Source: Micromonospora profundi (lineage in GTDB: Bacteria; Actinomycetota; Actinomycetes; Mycobacteriales; Micromonosporaceae). Taken from it: a stretch of DNA of 64,000 bases. Location of the stretch: contig NZ_JAATJK010000001.1 of assembly GCF_011927785.1 (NCBI RefSeq), positions 3,100,001-3,164,000 on the forward strand, in the 5' to 3' direction. A program made the position numbers and the translations under genes. The notes beneath the pieces were generated by a model. That model made no database searches. It was given only the letters and a program-made list of their open reading frames with translations, and was not told the DNA's origin. Shown piece after piece: positions 11,043 to 19,232 of this stretch. Within the stretch, counting starts at the first letter, position 1. Every line of letters starts with the position of its first letter.

Positions 11043-12305
11043 TCATCCGGCGGTGACCGGCACGCGTTCGGGGTAGGCCTGGGAGATCGGAGTGCGCAGC
11101 CCTGCCACCACCAGGACGAGGAAGATCGCGCCGACCACGAGCAGCGGGGTGCGCACCCCGACGTGACTCACCGCCAGCGTGAGAACGGCGGCGCCGAGCG
11201 GGGCCAGGGCACTGTGCAGGGTCCAGAAGGCCGAGGTGACGCGGCCGAGGATTTCCGGCGGGGTGACTTGCTGGCGCAGCGACACCGAGCAGACCCCGGC
11301 GAGCGCCATGCCGAACGAGTACCCGAACGCCAGCGCCGCCGCAGCGACGACGCCGGTCGACATGCCGAGCGCGGCGACCGTGAGGCCGCAGAGCGCGTAG
11401 GAGCCGAGCCAGCACCAGCCGAAGCCGACCCGACGGCGCAGCCAGGCGCTCAGCCCGGCGCCCGCGATCGTGCCGATGCCGGTCACGCCGAGCACGTATC
11501 CGACGAGACGTTCGCTGCCGCCGAGGTCGTGGCTGACGTGATAGATGAGCACGTCGACCATGCCGAGGCTCATGAAGGTGATGATCGTCAGCAGCAGGGT
11601 CAGCGGTCGCAGCACCGGGTGTCGGGCGAGGAACCGGGCGCCGGAGAGGAAGCCGTCGCGCATGTCGCGCCAGCCGATCGCTGTGGCTGGGCTGGCCGGT
11701 TTCGGCTGCAGCCTGATCAGCGCGAGCCCGAACCAGGAGACGCCGAAGGTGGCCGCGTTCACCGCGATAGCCGTGGTCGGCCCGAAGAGCCCGGTCACCG
11801 CGCCGGCCAGCATCGGGCCGACGATGTACGCGGTCGCGTTCGTGGTCTCCAGCCGACTGTTGGCCGTGGTGATCTGCTCCCGGTCGACGAGCGCGGGGAT
11901 CGCCGTGACGTAGGCGGTCTGGAAGATAAGGTTGAACGCGGCGGTCGCGGCCATCACGACATAGAGCAGCCAGAGCTGGGGGCTGACCAGCCAGACGACC
12001 GGGATGAGCCCGTAGAGCACCAGCCGGGCGGCCTCGCAGAGCATCATCATCCGGCGCCGATCGAGATGGTCGACCAGGGCGCCGGCGATCAGGCCGGTGC
12101 CCAGCGAGGCGAGACCCGCCGTGGCGGTCAGCAGGCCCATCTGGACGACCGAGCCGGTCAGCTTGAGCACCAGCAGCGGGAGGGCGACCAGCGCGAATCC
12201 GTTGCCGAGCTCGGACAGGCCCTGCACCGACCAGAAGACTGCGAAGTCCCGGGTGATCCGGGCCGGCCGGATGGCGCTCTCGGCCTCACCATTCACGCGG
12301 GTCAC
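11043..12305 (-). CDS. MFS transporter, probable peptide exporter
   Basis: A 420-residue integral membrane protein of the major facilitator superfamily. It shows about twelve hydrophobic segments, an N-terminal FWSVQGLSELGNGF helix, and the loop after TM2 (DHLDRRRMMML), a typical MFS loop with Asp and Arg. The GTG start lies 20 bases inside the end of the oxygenase gene, which indicates translational coupling. In this operon its likely job is export of the NRPS product and self-protection. The substrate is inferred only from context. Confidence 0.85.
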   Translation of the reverse strand: MTRVNGEAESAIRPARITRDFAVFWSVQGLSELGNGFALVALPLLVLKLTGSVVQMGLLTATAGLASLGTGLIAGALVDHLDRRRMMMLCEAARLVLYGLIPVVWLVSPQLWLLYVVMAATAAFNLIFQTAYVTAIPALVDREQITTANSRLETTNATAYIVGPMLAGAVTGLFGPTTAIAVNAATFGVSWFGLALIRLQPKPASPATAIGWRDMRDGFLSGARFLARHPVLRPLTLLLTIITFMSLGMVDVLIYHVSHDLGGSERLVGYVLGVTGIGTIAGAGLSAWLRRRVGFGWCWLGSYALCGLTVAALGMSTGVVAAAALAFGYSFGMALAGVCSVSLRQQVTPPEILGRVTSAFWTLHSALAPLGAAVLTLAVSHVGVRTPLLVVGAIFLVLVVAGLRTPISQAYPERVPVTAG

Positions 12306-13236
12306 CGTCCTCGCAGGACGGCTCCGCCATCGCCACGGCTATCCGCCGAGGGCCCGTGTATGGCTCACGGCCGTGCGAAGCCAGCATGTTGTCGACCATC
12401 AGTACATCGTCACGCCAGTAGTCGAAACGCACCGACGCGCCGCGGTAGCAGGACCGCAGGTGGTCCAGGACGTCCTGCGGGATGGGAGCGCCGTCGCCGT
12501 AGTAGGTGTTCGCTGGCAGGTTGTCGGCACCGAACATCTCCAGCAGCGCCAGCCGGGCCTCCTCGGGCAGCGTGCTGACGTGGAACGCCACACAGTGGTT
12601 GAACCAGATCTCCTCGCCGGTGACGGGATGTCGGTGGACGGCGTCGCGCACGGCCGTTGTGCGCAGGTGGTCATCGCCCAACCACTGCGCCTCGATGCCG
12701 TTGCGCTTGCAGTAGTCCAGGACCTCGTCACGGTTGCCGTTGTTGAAGACGGTCTGCCAGGGCAGGCCGATCTCCGCAGCGAAGTTTCGGACCACCATCC
12801 ACCGACGCCGGCGGAACTCGTCGAGCACCGCCGGATTGATCGACGCGAGGATCCGGCGGGTGTCGGCCAGCGGGGTGGCGCCTTGGGACAGGGGCGGCTC
12901 GACGCAGTGGAAGTAGAGCGTGAGCGGCCATACCGCCTGATACGAGTTCTCGTTGTGCAGGAAGATCTCTTCCTGCGGCGGGTAGTCGGTCGAGGTGTAG
13001 ATGTTGCCATGGATGACGCTGCGCGGTGACGACCGCTCCACGTAGGTCAGGGGTTCCCCGGAGAGCGTGCGGACCAACGACTCAAGGCCCTCGGCCCCCC
13101 CGACGTCAAATCCACGGAAGAGGACAGCACCGTGTTTGTGGAGCAGCTTCCGGACCTCGGACGCGTCGCCGTGGGCGTGGCTGACGAGATCCCCGGATCC
13201 TTCGATCAGGGCGGGCAGCGTCTGCTGGGCCATCAT
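12286..13236 (-). CDS. TauD/TfdA-family Fe(II)/2-oxoglutarate dioxygenase
   Basis: A 316-residue standalone oxygenase, a paralogue of the C-terminal domain of the C-A-MT-T-C-TauD NRPS. It carries the metal facial triad as HNE at residues 94-96 and a distal His at 288, followed by a 2-oxoglutarate-binding Arg in PYTGPRR. It shares with the NRPS domain the LFRGFD, HPVTGE and DDVLMVDN motifs. It likely hydroxylates (or desaturates) a carrier-bound amino acid. The ATG (two tandem ATGs at 13231-13236) overlaps the stop of the radical SAM gene and has a GAGGAGG site just upstream. The operon therefore carries two separate hydroxylation activities. Confidence 0.9.
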   Translation of the reverse strand: MMAQQTLPALIEGSGDLVSHAHGDASEVRKLLHKHGAVLFRGFDVGGAEGLESLVRTLSGEPLTYVERSSPRSVIHGNIYTSTDYPPQEEIFLHNENSYQAVWPLTLYFHCVEPPLSQGATPLADTRRILASINPAVLDEFRRRRWMVVRNFAAEIGLPWQTVFNNGNRDEVLDYCKRNGIEAQWLGDDHLRTTAVRDAVHRHPVTGEEIWFNHCVAFHVSTLPEEARLALLEMFGADNLPANTYYGDGAPIPQDVLDHLRSCYRGASVRFDYWRDDVLMVDNMLASHGREPYTGPRRIAVAMAEPSCEDGDPREW

Positions 13237-15176
13237 GCGCCTCCTCGTGACACGCCCACCGTCGTGTTCAGGACGGGGAGCAATGGCCGGGCGATGTCTG
13301 TGGCGGTCTCGTCCGCGGTCTCGGCCTCCACGTCCTCACCTTCGGTGAGCACGAGGCTCAGCAGGCGCCCGCTCTCCTCGAAGAGCATCTGACGCTCGTC
13401 GAGCCAGGTCACCATCCGGTCGAGCGCGGCCTGCCCACCGAAGTCGTCGACGAGTTGGTCGGGCCGGGCCGGCGAGCCCAGCCGGCGCAACAGCCGGCAG
13501 GTCTCCTGGTCGATGCTCTCGACCTTGGCCGGGCCCCAGCGGGAGTCCAGGATCCGCCAGCCGTCCCGGGCCGAGCCGAGCAGACGCAACTCCGGGGACC
13601 CGGCCCCCTCCGGCCACGCGCCGCGCCAGGCGGCGACCCGGGCGCGCAGCCGGTCGTGCCACTCCAGCGCGTTGAGCATGTACGTGCCCAGGCTGTGGTC
13701 GGCGAAGAAGTAGGCCAGGTCGGCGAGCGCCTCAGGCGGGAACGGATAAATCAGCGGGTAGTAGTCCATCGGGTGCAGGTCGAGGCCGAGGGCCTCACGC
13801 TTGACGTAGTACGGGCTGAACCGGTCGAAGCGCACCATGAAGACGTCGTAGGGCGGCCGGAGGTGCACCAGCTTCGGGATGTCCTTCTCGTACTGTTCGA
13901 GGGTGGCGGGGTCCTCGTTTGGGAATCCGATCAGCAGGTTCCACTGCGGGTCGATGCCGAGATCGAGGCACGTCTTGAGAAACTGCAGGTTCTGGAACGA
14001 GGTAGTGCCCTTGCCCATCAGTTTCAGAGTGCTGGTGGCCAGCGCCTCGATGCCGGGCTGCACCACCGTCACCCCGCCCTGCGCCAGACACGTCAGGTCA
14101 CGGCGGCTCACCGGCAGCTTCACCTCGTAGAAGATGGAGACACCGGCCGGCGGCGTCAGCTGCGGGAAGACGTCTTTCGCGTAGCTGCGCGGGAGGATGT
14201 TGTCGGTGCAGGACAGCGAGGTGAACCGGGGAGCGAACTCGAACAGCCAGTTGAATTGTTCGATCGCGAGATCGGCCCGCATTGAGCGGTAGGACATGCT
14301 CTGGCCGTTCAGCCCGCAGAAGGTGCAGTGCGAGCGCTCCCCCCACCAGCAGCCGCGGGAGGTCTCGAAGTAGAGCGTCGGCGTGGCGTTGCCGGTGCGG
14401 GCGAGTTCGGGGTGCTCGTCCAGCGCGCTGAGGAAGTCGTCGTACTCGGGACGCAGCACCTCGTCGATGTCGCGGTTGCGGCCGACCGCCTTGCGATATT
14501 GCGGTTGATCGCAGTTGCGGCGCGAAACGATCCCCGGGAGGGCGTCGGCGGCTTCGAGCTTGTCCTCAAGCACGCAGCGTACGAAATCGGGAAAGGTCTC
14601 GAGCGCCGGGCCGGAGAAGACGTAGTCGATCTGCGGCACGCGCTCGGCGATCACGGCGCCCATCGGCGCCTCGCAGTTGGCGCCGCCCAGCAGGGTGATC
14701 GTGCCGGGGTTGCGGTCCTTGACCAGTTGGGCCAGCGCCATGCTCGACACGTGCTGGGCGAACATCGAGCTGAAACCGACGATGTCCGCGTCGGGCAGCC
14801 GGTAGCGATCCACCAGACCGGAAAGGAAGCTCGGCAGCGTGTCGCGGTATCGCCGGATCCGATCGCGGAATTCGGCCCACCGACCACCTTTGTAATAGCG
14901 ACTGAAATATTCGTCAATGTTGTCCGGGGCGCCAGGAAAGGCGATCGACCGGAACAGCCAGTCGCCGAGACCGGTGTCGACGTGATCATGGGTGAGCGAG
15001 ATCGCCTCGTAGGTCAGGGCACCCAGCTCTGTCGCGACGTCCTGATTCAGATAATGCACGTCGACGACCACGTGTTCGCCGAATTCCCGCTGGAGCAGGC
15101 CGGCCAGCTGGCTCAGCGCAAACGACGGCCGATCCCAGCTCGCGAATGGAACGTTCACCAATGCGATGCGCAGCAC
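13233..15176 (-). CDS. RiPP-maturation-type cobalamin radical SAM protein
   Basis: A 647-residue protein and first gene of the NRPS operon. The N-terminal ~230 residues form a cobalamin-binding-like Rossmann region (VGFSSMFAQH, ITLLGGANCEA). The radical SAM core has Cx7CxxC cysteines at 276, 284 and 287 in the context SRGCWWGERSHCTFCGLN. That CWWG...CxFCGLNG signature is what I know from the RiPP maturation radical SAM C-methyltransferase family, which methylates unreactive carbons. The C-terminal ~130 residues form a small extra domain. The start is GTG with an AGGAG site seven bases upstream. It may C-methylate the nonribosomal peptide, or act on the neighbouring RiPP in trans. Family call firm, substrate open. 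Confidence 0.85.
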   Translation of the reverse strand: MLRIALVNVPFASWDRPSFALSQLAGLLQREFGEHVVVDVHYLNQDVATELGALTYEAISLTHDHVDTGLGDWLFRSIAFPGAPDNIDEYFSRYYKGGRWAEFRDRIRRYRDTLPSFLSGLVDRYRLPDADIVGFSSMFAQHVSSMALAQLVKDRNPGTITLLGGANCEAPMGAVIAERVPQIDYVFSGPALETFPDFVRCVLEDKLEAADALPGIVSRRNCDQPQYRKAVGRNRDIDEVLRPEYDDFLSALDEHPELARTGNATPTLYFETSRGCWWGERSHCTFCGLNGQSMSYRSMRADLAIEQFNWLFEFAPRFTSLSCTDNILPRSYAKDVFPQLTPPAGVSIFYEVKLPVSRRDLTCLAQGGVTVVQPGIEALATSTLKLMGKGTTSFQNLQFLKTCLDLGIDPQWNLLIGFPNEDPATLEQYEKDIPKLVHLRPPYDVFMVRFDRFSPYYVKREALGLDLHPMDYYPLIYPFPPEALADLAYFFADHSLGTYMLNALEWHDRLRARVAAWRGAWPEGAGSPELRLLGSARDGWRILDSRWGPAKVESIDQETCRLLRRLGSPARPDQLVDDFGGQAALDRMVTWLDERQMLFEESGRLLSLVLTEGEDVEAETADETATDIARPLLPVLNTTVGVSRGGA

Positions 15177-15331
15177 AAACCCACTCCTGTCATCGCTTTC
15201 TGATTAGCGGCGGAGGTCACGCGACGATCGGCGTGGACATATCTCTCTTAAAAAGATCCTGCCACGCCGCTCGCGGCGCCGGCAAGGAAATTCTGCCGGG
15301 CTTATAGAGGCATGTATTAACCACAAAAAAC
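15177..15331 (-). promoter_or_regulatory. leader and probable promoter region of the NRPS operon
   Basis: This 155-base gap lies between the permease terminator and the radical SAM gene. On the minus strand a TATAAG-like -10 (15301-15306) is present, with only a poor -35. Downstream, the leader can fold a stem between GGCGTGG and CCACGCC (about 15233-15271). The promoter call is weak; the main support is that the eight-gene operon must start here, because a terminator closes the previous one. Confidence 0.35.
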
Positions 15332-15395
15332 CTGAGCCCCGCCCGCGTCGGGTGCGTCCCGCCGGCGGGACGCACCCGACGCGGGCGGGGCTCAG
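15332..15395 (-). terminator. perfect 64-bp palindrome plus T-tract terminator
   Basis: Bases 15332-15363 and 15364-15395 are exact reverse complements with no loop spacer: two 32-base arms, GC-rich and ending in CTGAG/CTCAG. It begins four bases after the stop of the FtsX-like permease and is followed on the minus strand by six T residues (A6 on the plus strand at 15325-15330). It is a rho-independent terminator of unusual arm length, separating the RiPP/ABC operon from the NRPS operon. Confidence 0.9.
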
Positions 15396-15398
15396 CGG

Positions 15399-17960
15399 CT
15401 ACTCCCGAGCGAGCGACCGAACGATCGGCAGGCGGGCCGCGCGGCGGGCCGGGACCAGCGTGGCGCCCAGGCCCACGACGATGGCCAGCACGGCGAACAT
15501 CGCGATCTGCAGACCCGGGAAGGAGAAGACCGCCGCGGCGCTCCAGCCCATCGCCGCAGCCACCGCCCAGCCGAAGCCGACACCGAGCGTAATGCCCGCG
15601 GCGGCACCCAGAGCGACGACGAAGACCCCCTCCGCCATCAGCGTACGGCTGAGCTGCCGTCGGGTCAGACCGAGCGCCCGCAGCAGCGCGGACTCCCGGG
15701 TGCGTTCTACGATCGACAGCGACAGGGCGTTGGCCACGCTGAAGAAGGAGATCAGCACCGACAAGCCGAGCAGGGACATGAGCAGGCTGCGCAGCGTCCC
15801 CACCGCGTCGCTCCACTGCTTGACGCTCTGGGCGCTACTGACCGGTGTCACCTCGGGGTGACCGGCGACCGCGTCGGTAACCGCCTGTTGCAGAGCGGCG
15901 TCGGTGACGCCCTTTGCCCTGGTCAGCTGTACCGCTGAGACCGGCACCTGCGGCGCGACGCGGGCAAGATCCCCGGCCGCCACGGCGAATGGGCCCAGCG
16001 GGGACATGTTGTCCAACAACGCCACCACAGTCAGCTGCAGGTCTGCCTGCCCGCCGGCTGCCTTGGCGTCAAGCCGGTCCCCCACCGTCACCTTGAGCTG
16101 ATCGGCGAGGGCCTCGTCGAGCGCCACCTTGCCGACGCCGAAGCCGCGCAGCGTGCCTTTCGCCACCGCGTCGGGCGCGGCGAGCCCAATGGTGTCGTCG
16201 ACGCCTTTCATCCGCAGCTCCCGACCCTTGACGGTCACCTCGGTGGCGGCGCTCGGGCCACGCACGCCGACGACGGCGCCGACCTCGGAGCGGCCCTGCA
16301 GATCGGTCATGACCTGGGCAGCGCCCGTATTCGCGCCGTCCAACCGCAAGGTGTAGGCGAACGGAAAGTTGCGCGCGAAGCTGCTTTCGACGGAGGTGGT
16401 GGCGGCCGCGGCGATCGTGCTGACCACTGTGACGAGGGTCAGGCCGATGCAGAGCGCTGCCGCCGTGGTCGCCGTCCGCTCCGGGTTGCGCCGGGCGTTC
16501 TCCGCCGCCAGCCGGCCGGGGTGACCGGCGAGCGGGCCCAGGATCCGGGTGGCGAGCACACCCAGCCGGGGAATCGCCAGCGGTGCGGCGATCAGCACCG
16601 CCGCGGTGAGCAACAGCGCGCCGGCCAGGACGGCATAGAGCGGCGGTCGCCCCGGCTCGTCGGCGACGCGGGCCGCGACGACCCCACCGGCGAGCAGCAC
16701 GAGGGCGAGCGTGGCGAACACGCTGGCGACCAGGCGCCGCCGCCCGGCGCCCCGGACCGGCCCGGTCGCGGCGTCCCGCAACGCGGAGATCGGGCGAGCC
16801 CTGGCCGCTCGTACCGTTGGGACCAGGGCCGCCAGCGTCGCGACCAGCGGGCCGACCAGCAGGGCGACCACCGCGGTGCGCGGCTCGAACTGGATCGGCG
16901 CGCCGCCGGTGTCGATGCCGTCGTTACCGCCGAAGAACCGCAGCATCAGCAGCGCCGCGCCGAAGCCGAAGATCAGGCCGACCACGGAGGCGAGCAGTCC
17001 GAGCACCGAGGACTCGGTCAGGTTGCCGGCGAAGACCTGCCGCCGGGTCGCTCCGACGCAGCGCAGCAGAGCCGTCTCCCGCAGACGCTGGGCCACGACG
17101 ACGGAGAAGGTGTTGTAGGCGACGATGCCGGCGATGAGCAGCGAGACCCCGGCAAACAACATCAGCGCGTTGGTGAAGGAGTCAAGATCCCGCGCGGCGT
17201 CGCTGGCCTCCTGCGCGCGCACGGCCTCGCCGGTACGCACCGAATACTGGTCGCCGACCTGCTGGGCCACACGGTTGCGCAGTTGCTCCTGACTCAATCC
17301 CGCGACGGCGAGGGCTTCGATGCGTCCGTACGCGGTCGCTCTGAGCACGGCGGCGGCTGCGCTGTCCAGCAGACCCACCACCGCGGAGTCGCCAAACTCG
17401 GCGCGGCGGTCGCTCACGTCGATGAGCCCGGTGACCGTGTACGTGCGTTCCTCGCCCCCGCCGGATCCGCCGACCTTGAGCTGCTGGCCCACGTCGATCC
17501 GCTGTGCGACGGCGGTGTCGGAGTCGAGCGCGATGTCGGTGGGGCCGCTCGGCGCCTGTCCCGAGACGAAGGTGACGTCCCGCAGCCGAGGCTCGTCGGC
17601 GATGCCGATGACTATGGAGCGATTCGGGGAAGCGGCCAGGCGCCGCCCGTCCGGGCCGTTCGCGGCGACGGGTCCCCAGAGTTGCCCGCGCGCCGCCGCG
17701 ACCCCGTCGATCCTGCCGACCTGCTCGAGCAACGCCGCCGGCACCGTCTTGGCGCTGCCGGCCAGGTCGTCCGTCTTGCGCTCGACCACAACGCTCAGCG
17801 TGGCCGGAGTGCTGCTGAGCTGGTCGAGCAACACCTGCCGCATGGTGTCGGTGACCATCAGGGTGCCGGACACGAAGCCGACGCCGAGCGCCACGGCGAG
17901 GCCGGGCAGCAGCAGCCGCGACACCCGGTAGGTGACATTGGCCCATGCAAGCCCGAACAT
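15399..17960 (-). CDS. FtsX-like ABC transporter permease (MacB type)
   Basis: An 853-residue permease with two FtsX/MacB repeats: an N-terminal membrane segment (LLLPGLAVALGVGF), a large extracytoplasmic domain (~55-260), three helices, a central membrane pair, a second extracytoplasmic domain (~490-700) and three final helices. The ALLRCVGATRRQ and ALLRALGLTRRQ motifs near the third and last helix groups are typical coupling segments. Its ATG overlaps the ATPase stop by one base (TGATG). With the ATPase it forms a MacB/LolCDE-like unit, which in antibiotic clusters often gives self-immunity or export. It is the last gene of the minus-strand RiPP operon. Confidence 0.92.
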   Translation of the reverse strand: MFGLAWANVTYRVSRLLLPGLAVALGVGFVSGTLMVTDTMRQVLLDQLSSTPATLSVVVERKTDDLAGSAKTVPAALLEQVGRIDGVAAARGQLWGPVAANGPDGRRLAASPNRSIVIGIADEPRLRDVTFVSGQAPSGPTDIALDSDTAVAQRIDVGQQLKVGGSGGGEERTYTVTGLIDVSDRRAEFGDSAVVGLLDSAAAAVLRATAYGRIEALAVAGLSQEQLRNRVAQQVGDQYSVRTGEAVRAQEASDAARDLDSFTNALMLFAGVSLLIAGIVAYNTFSVVVAQRLRETALLRCVGATRRQVFAGNLTESSVLGLLASVVGLIFGFGAALLMLRFFGGNDGIDTGGAPIQFEPRTAVVALLVGPLVATLAALVPTVRAARARPISALRDAATGPVRGAGRRRLVASVFATLALVLLAGGVVAARVADEPGRPPLYAVLAGALLLTAAVLIAAPLAIPRLGVLATRILGPLAGHPGRLAAENARRNPERTATTAAALCIGLTLVTVVSTIAAAATTSVESSFARNFPFAYTLRLDGANTGAAQVMTDLQGRSEVGAVVGVRGPSAATEVTVKGRELRMKGVDDTIGLAAPDAVAKGTLRGFGVGKVALDEALADQLKVTVGDRLDAKAAGGQADLQLTVVALLDNMSPLGPFAVAAGDLARVAPQVPVSAVQLTRAKGVTDAALQQAVTDAVAGHPEVTPVSSAQSVKQWSDAVGTLRSLLMSLLGLSVLISFFSVANALSLSIVERTRESALLRALGLTRRQLSRTLMAEGVFVVALGAAAGITLGVGFGWAVAAAMGWSAAAVFSFPGLQIAMFAVLAIVVGLGATLVPARRAARLPIVRSLARE

Positions 17961-18700
17961 CAGCGCTGCTCCAGCTTCTTCAGGGTGTCCGACATCAGCT
18001 CGGCGGTGGGCTGCGTCAGCTCGACGACGACGGCGCCGTCGACCAGGAAAAACACCCGGTCGGCGTAGCTGGCCGCGACCGGATCGTGGGTGACCATGAT
18101 GACGGTTTGCCCGAGCTCACGGACCGACGTCCGCAGGAAGCCCAGGACCTCGGCCCCCGACCTGGTGTCGAGGCTGCCGGTGGGCTCGTCGGCGAAGACG
18201 ACCGCCGGCCGGGTCACCAAGGCCCGCGCGGTGGCCACCCGGACCTGCTGGCCGCCGGAAAGCTGGGCCGGCCGGTGCCCGAGCCGGTCGGCGAGCCCCA
18301 ACACGCCGACCACCCGGTCGAACCACTCCTGGTCCGCCTTGCGCCCTGCCAGGCCGAGCGGCAGCAGGATGTTCTGCCGCGCGGTCAGGGCCGGTAGCAG
18401 GTTGAACGACTGGAAGATGAAGCCCACCTTGTCGCGGCGCAGCTTGGTCAACTCGGTGTCACCGAGACCGGTGATGTCGATATCCGCGATCCGGACCGAG
18501 CCGGAGGTCAGGCTGTCGAGCCCGGCGAGACAATGCAGCAGGGTGGACTTCCCGGAGCCGGACGGTCCCATCACCGCGGTGAAGACGCCCGAGGGGAAAT
18601 CGACATTCACCTCCCGTAATGCGTGGACTGTGGATTCGCCTGATCCAAAGCGCTTGCACATGTCCGTGCCGACAAGGGCGGAAGGGACGACGGTCTGCAC
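17960..18700 (-). CDS. ABC transporter ATP-binding protein (MacB/LolD type)
   Basis: A 246-residue ATPase. I chose the GTG at 18698-18700 because a GGAGGA site lies six bases upstream; the longer reading frame to 18943 would overlap the flavin reductase gene. Motifs in order: Walker A GPSGSGKST, Q-loop FIFQSFNLLP, signature LSGGQQVRVA, Walker B VVFADEPTGSLD, switch HDP. It pairs with the FtsX-like permease that follows. Confidence 0.93.
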   Translation of the reverse strand: MQTVVPSALVGTDMCKRFGSGESTVHALREVNVDFPSGVFTAVMGPSGSGKSTLLHCLAGLDSLTSGSVRIADIDITGLGDTELTKLRRDKVGFIFQSFNLLPALTARQNILLPLGLAGRKADQEWFDRVVGVLGLADRLGHRPAQLSGGQQVRVATARALVTRPAVVFADEPTGSLDTRSGAEVLGFLRTSVRELGQTVIMVTHDPVAASYADRVFFLVDGAVVVELTQPTAELMSDTLKKLEQR

Positions 18701-18716
18701 TGATCTTCCTCCAAGG

Positions 18717-19232
18717 CTACGCCGATTTAGGCCACACCTTATACCGTCCGAAACAGTGCAAAAGCGGTGTCGGGTCGTCATCAACGGTCGTGACCGCCTC
18801 GACGGAGCCGACCACAATGGTGTGATCGCCCGCTTCGACCATCCGAACGACGCGGCATTCACTAACCGCGTGCGCGGCCTCCACCAGCCACGGCAGCGCC
18901 AATGTGGCGGTCGGGCGCCAGGCGGTGCCGGCAAATCGATCATGGCCGGGTGCGGAGAACTGATCAGCGGCGGACCGGCCCCGTTGACTCAGCAGATTTA
19001 CGGCAAAGATTCCACCCACGCGGATCTGCGCGAGAGTGGTGCTCACATTGCTGATGCAGACGAGGAGCATCGGCGGCTCGAGCGACAGCCCGCTCAGCGA
19101 CGAACACGTGAAGCCGACCGGCTGTCTTCGGCCGTCCAGCGCGGTCACGACGGCGACCCCGGTCGGGAAGCCGCGCATGAAGTTGCGGTAGGTCTGGGCG
19201 CTGCCCGTCGCAGTCACCGGGGTCGTGGTCAC
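18717..19232 (-). CDS. NAD(P)H:flavin oxidoreductase (flavin reductase domain)
   Basis: A 171-residue protein of the short flavin reductase family. Typical motifs are FPTGVAVVTA near residue 22, GFTCSSLSGLSLEPPMLLVC, FAVNLLS and the C-terminal HTIVVGSVEAV. It supplies reduced FMN or FAD to a two-component flavoenzyme. Two candidate partners are in the locus: the tryptophan-halogenase-like protein and the luciferase-like protein. Its start overlaps the LanB stop (ATGA), and the gene is embedded in the lanthipeptide operon. Microbisporicin-type clusters also pair a halogenase with such a reductase. Confidence 0.92.
   Translation of the reverse strand: MTTTPVTATGSAQTYRNFMRGFPTGVAVVTALDGRRQPVGFTCSSLSGLSLEPPMLLVCISNVSTTLAQIRVGGIFAVNLLSQRGRSAADQFSAPGHDRFAGTAWRPTATLALPWLVEAAHAVSECRVVRMVEAGDHTIVVGSVEAVTTVDDDPTPLLHCFGRYKVWPKSA

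Noticed and set aside
16521..18068. A 515-codon plus-strand open frame
   Set aside because: Antisense to the FtsX permease and ATPase; low-complexity translation.
18700..18943. N-terminal extension of the ABC ATPase
   Set aside because: It would overlap the flavin reductase gene, and the GTG at 18700 has a clear ribosome binding site.
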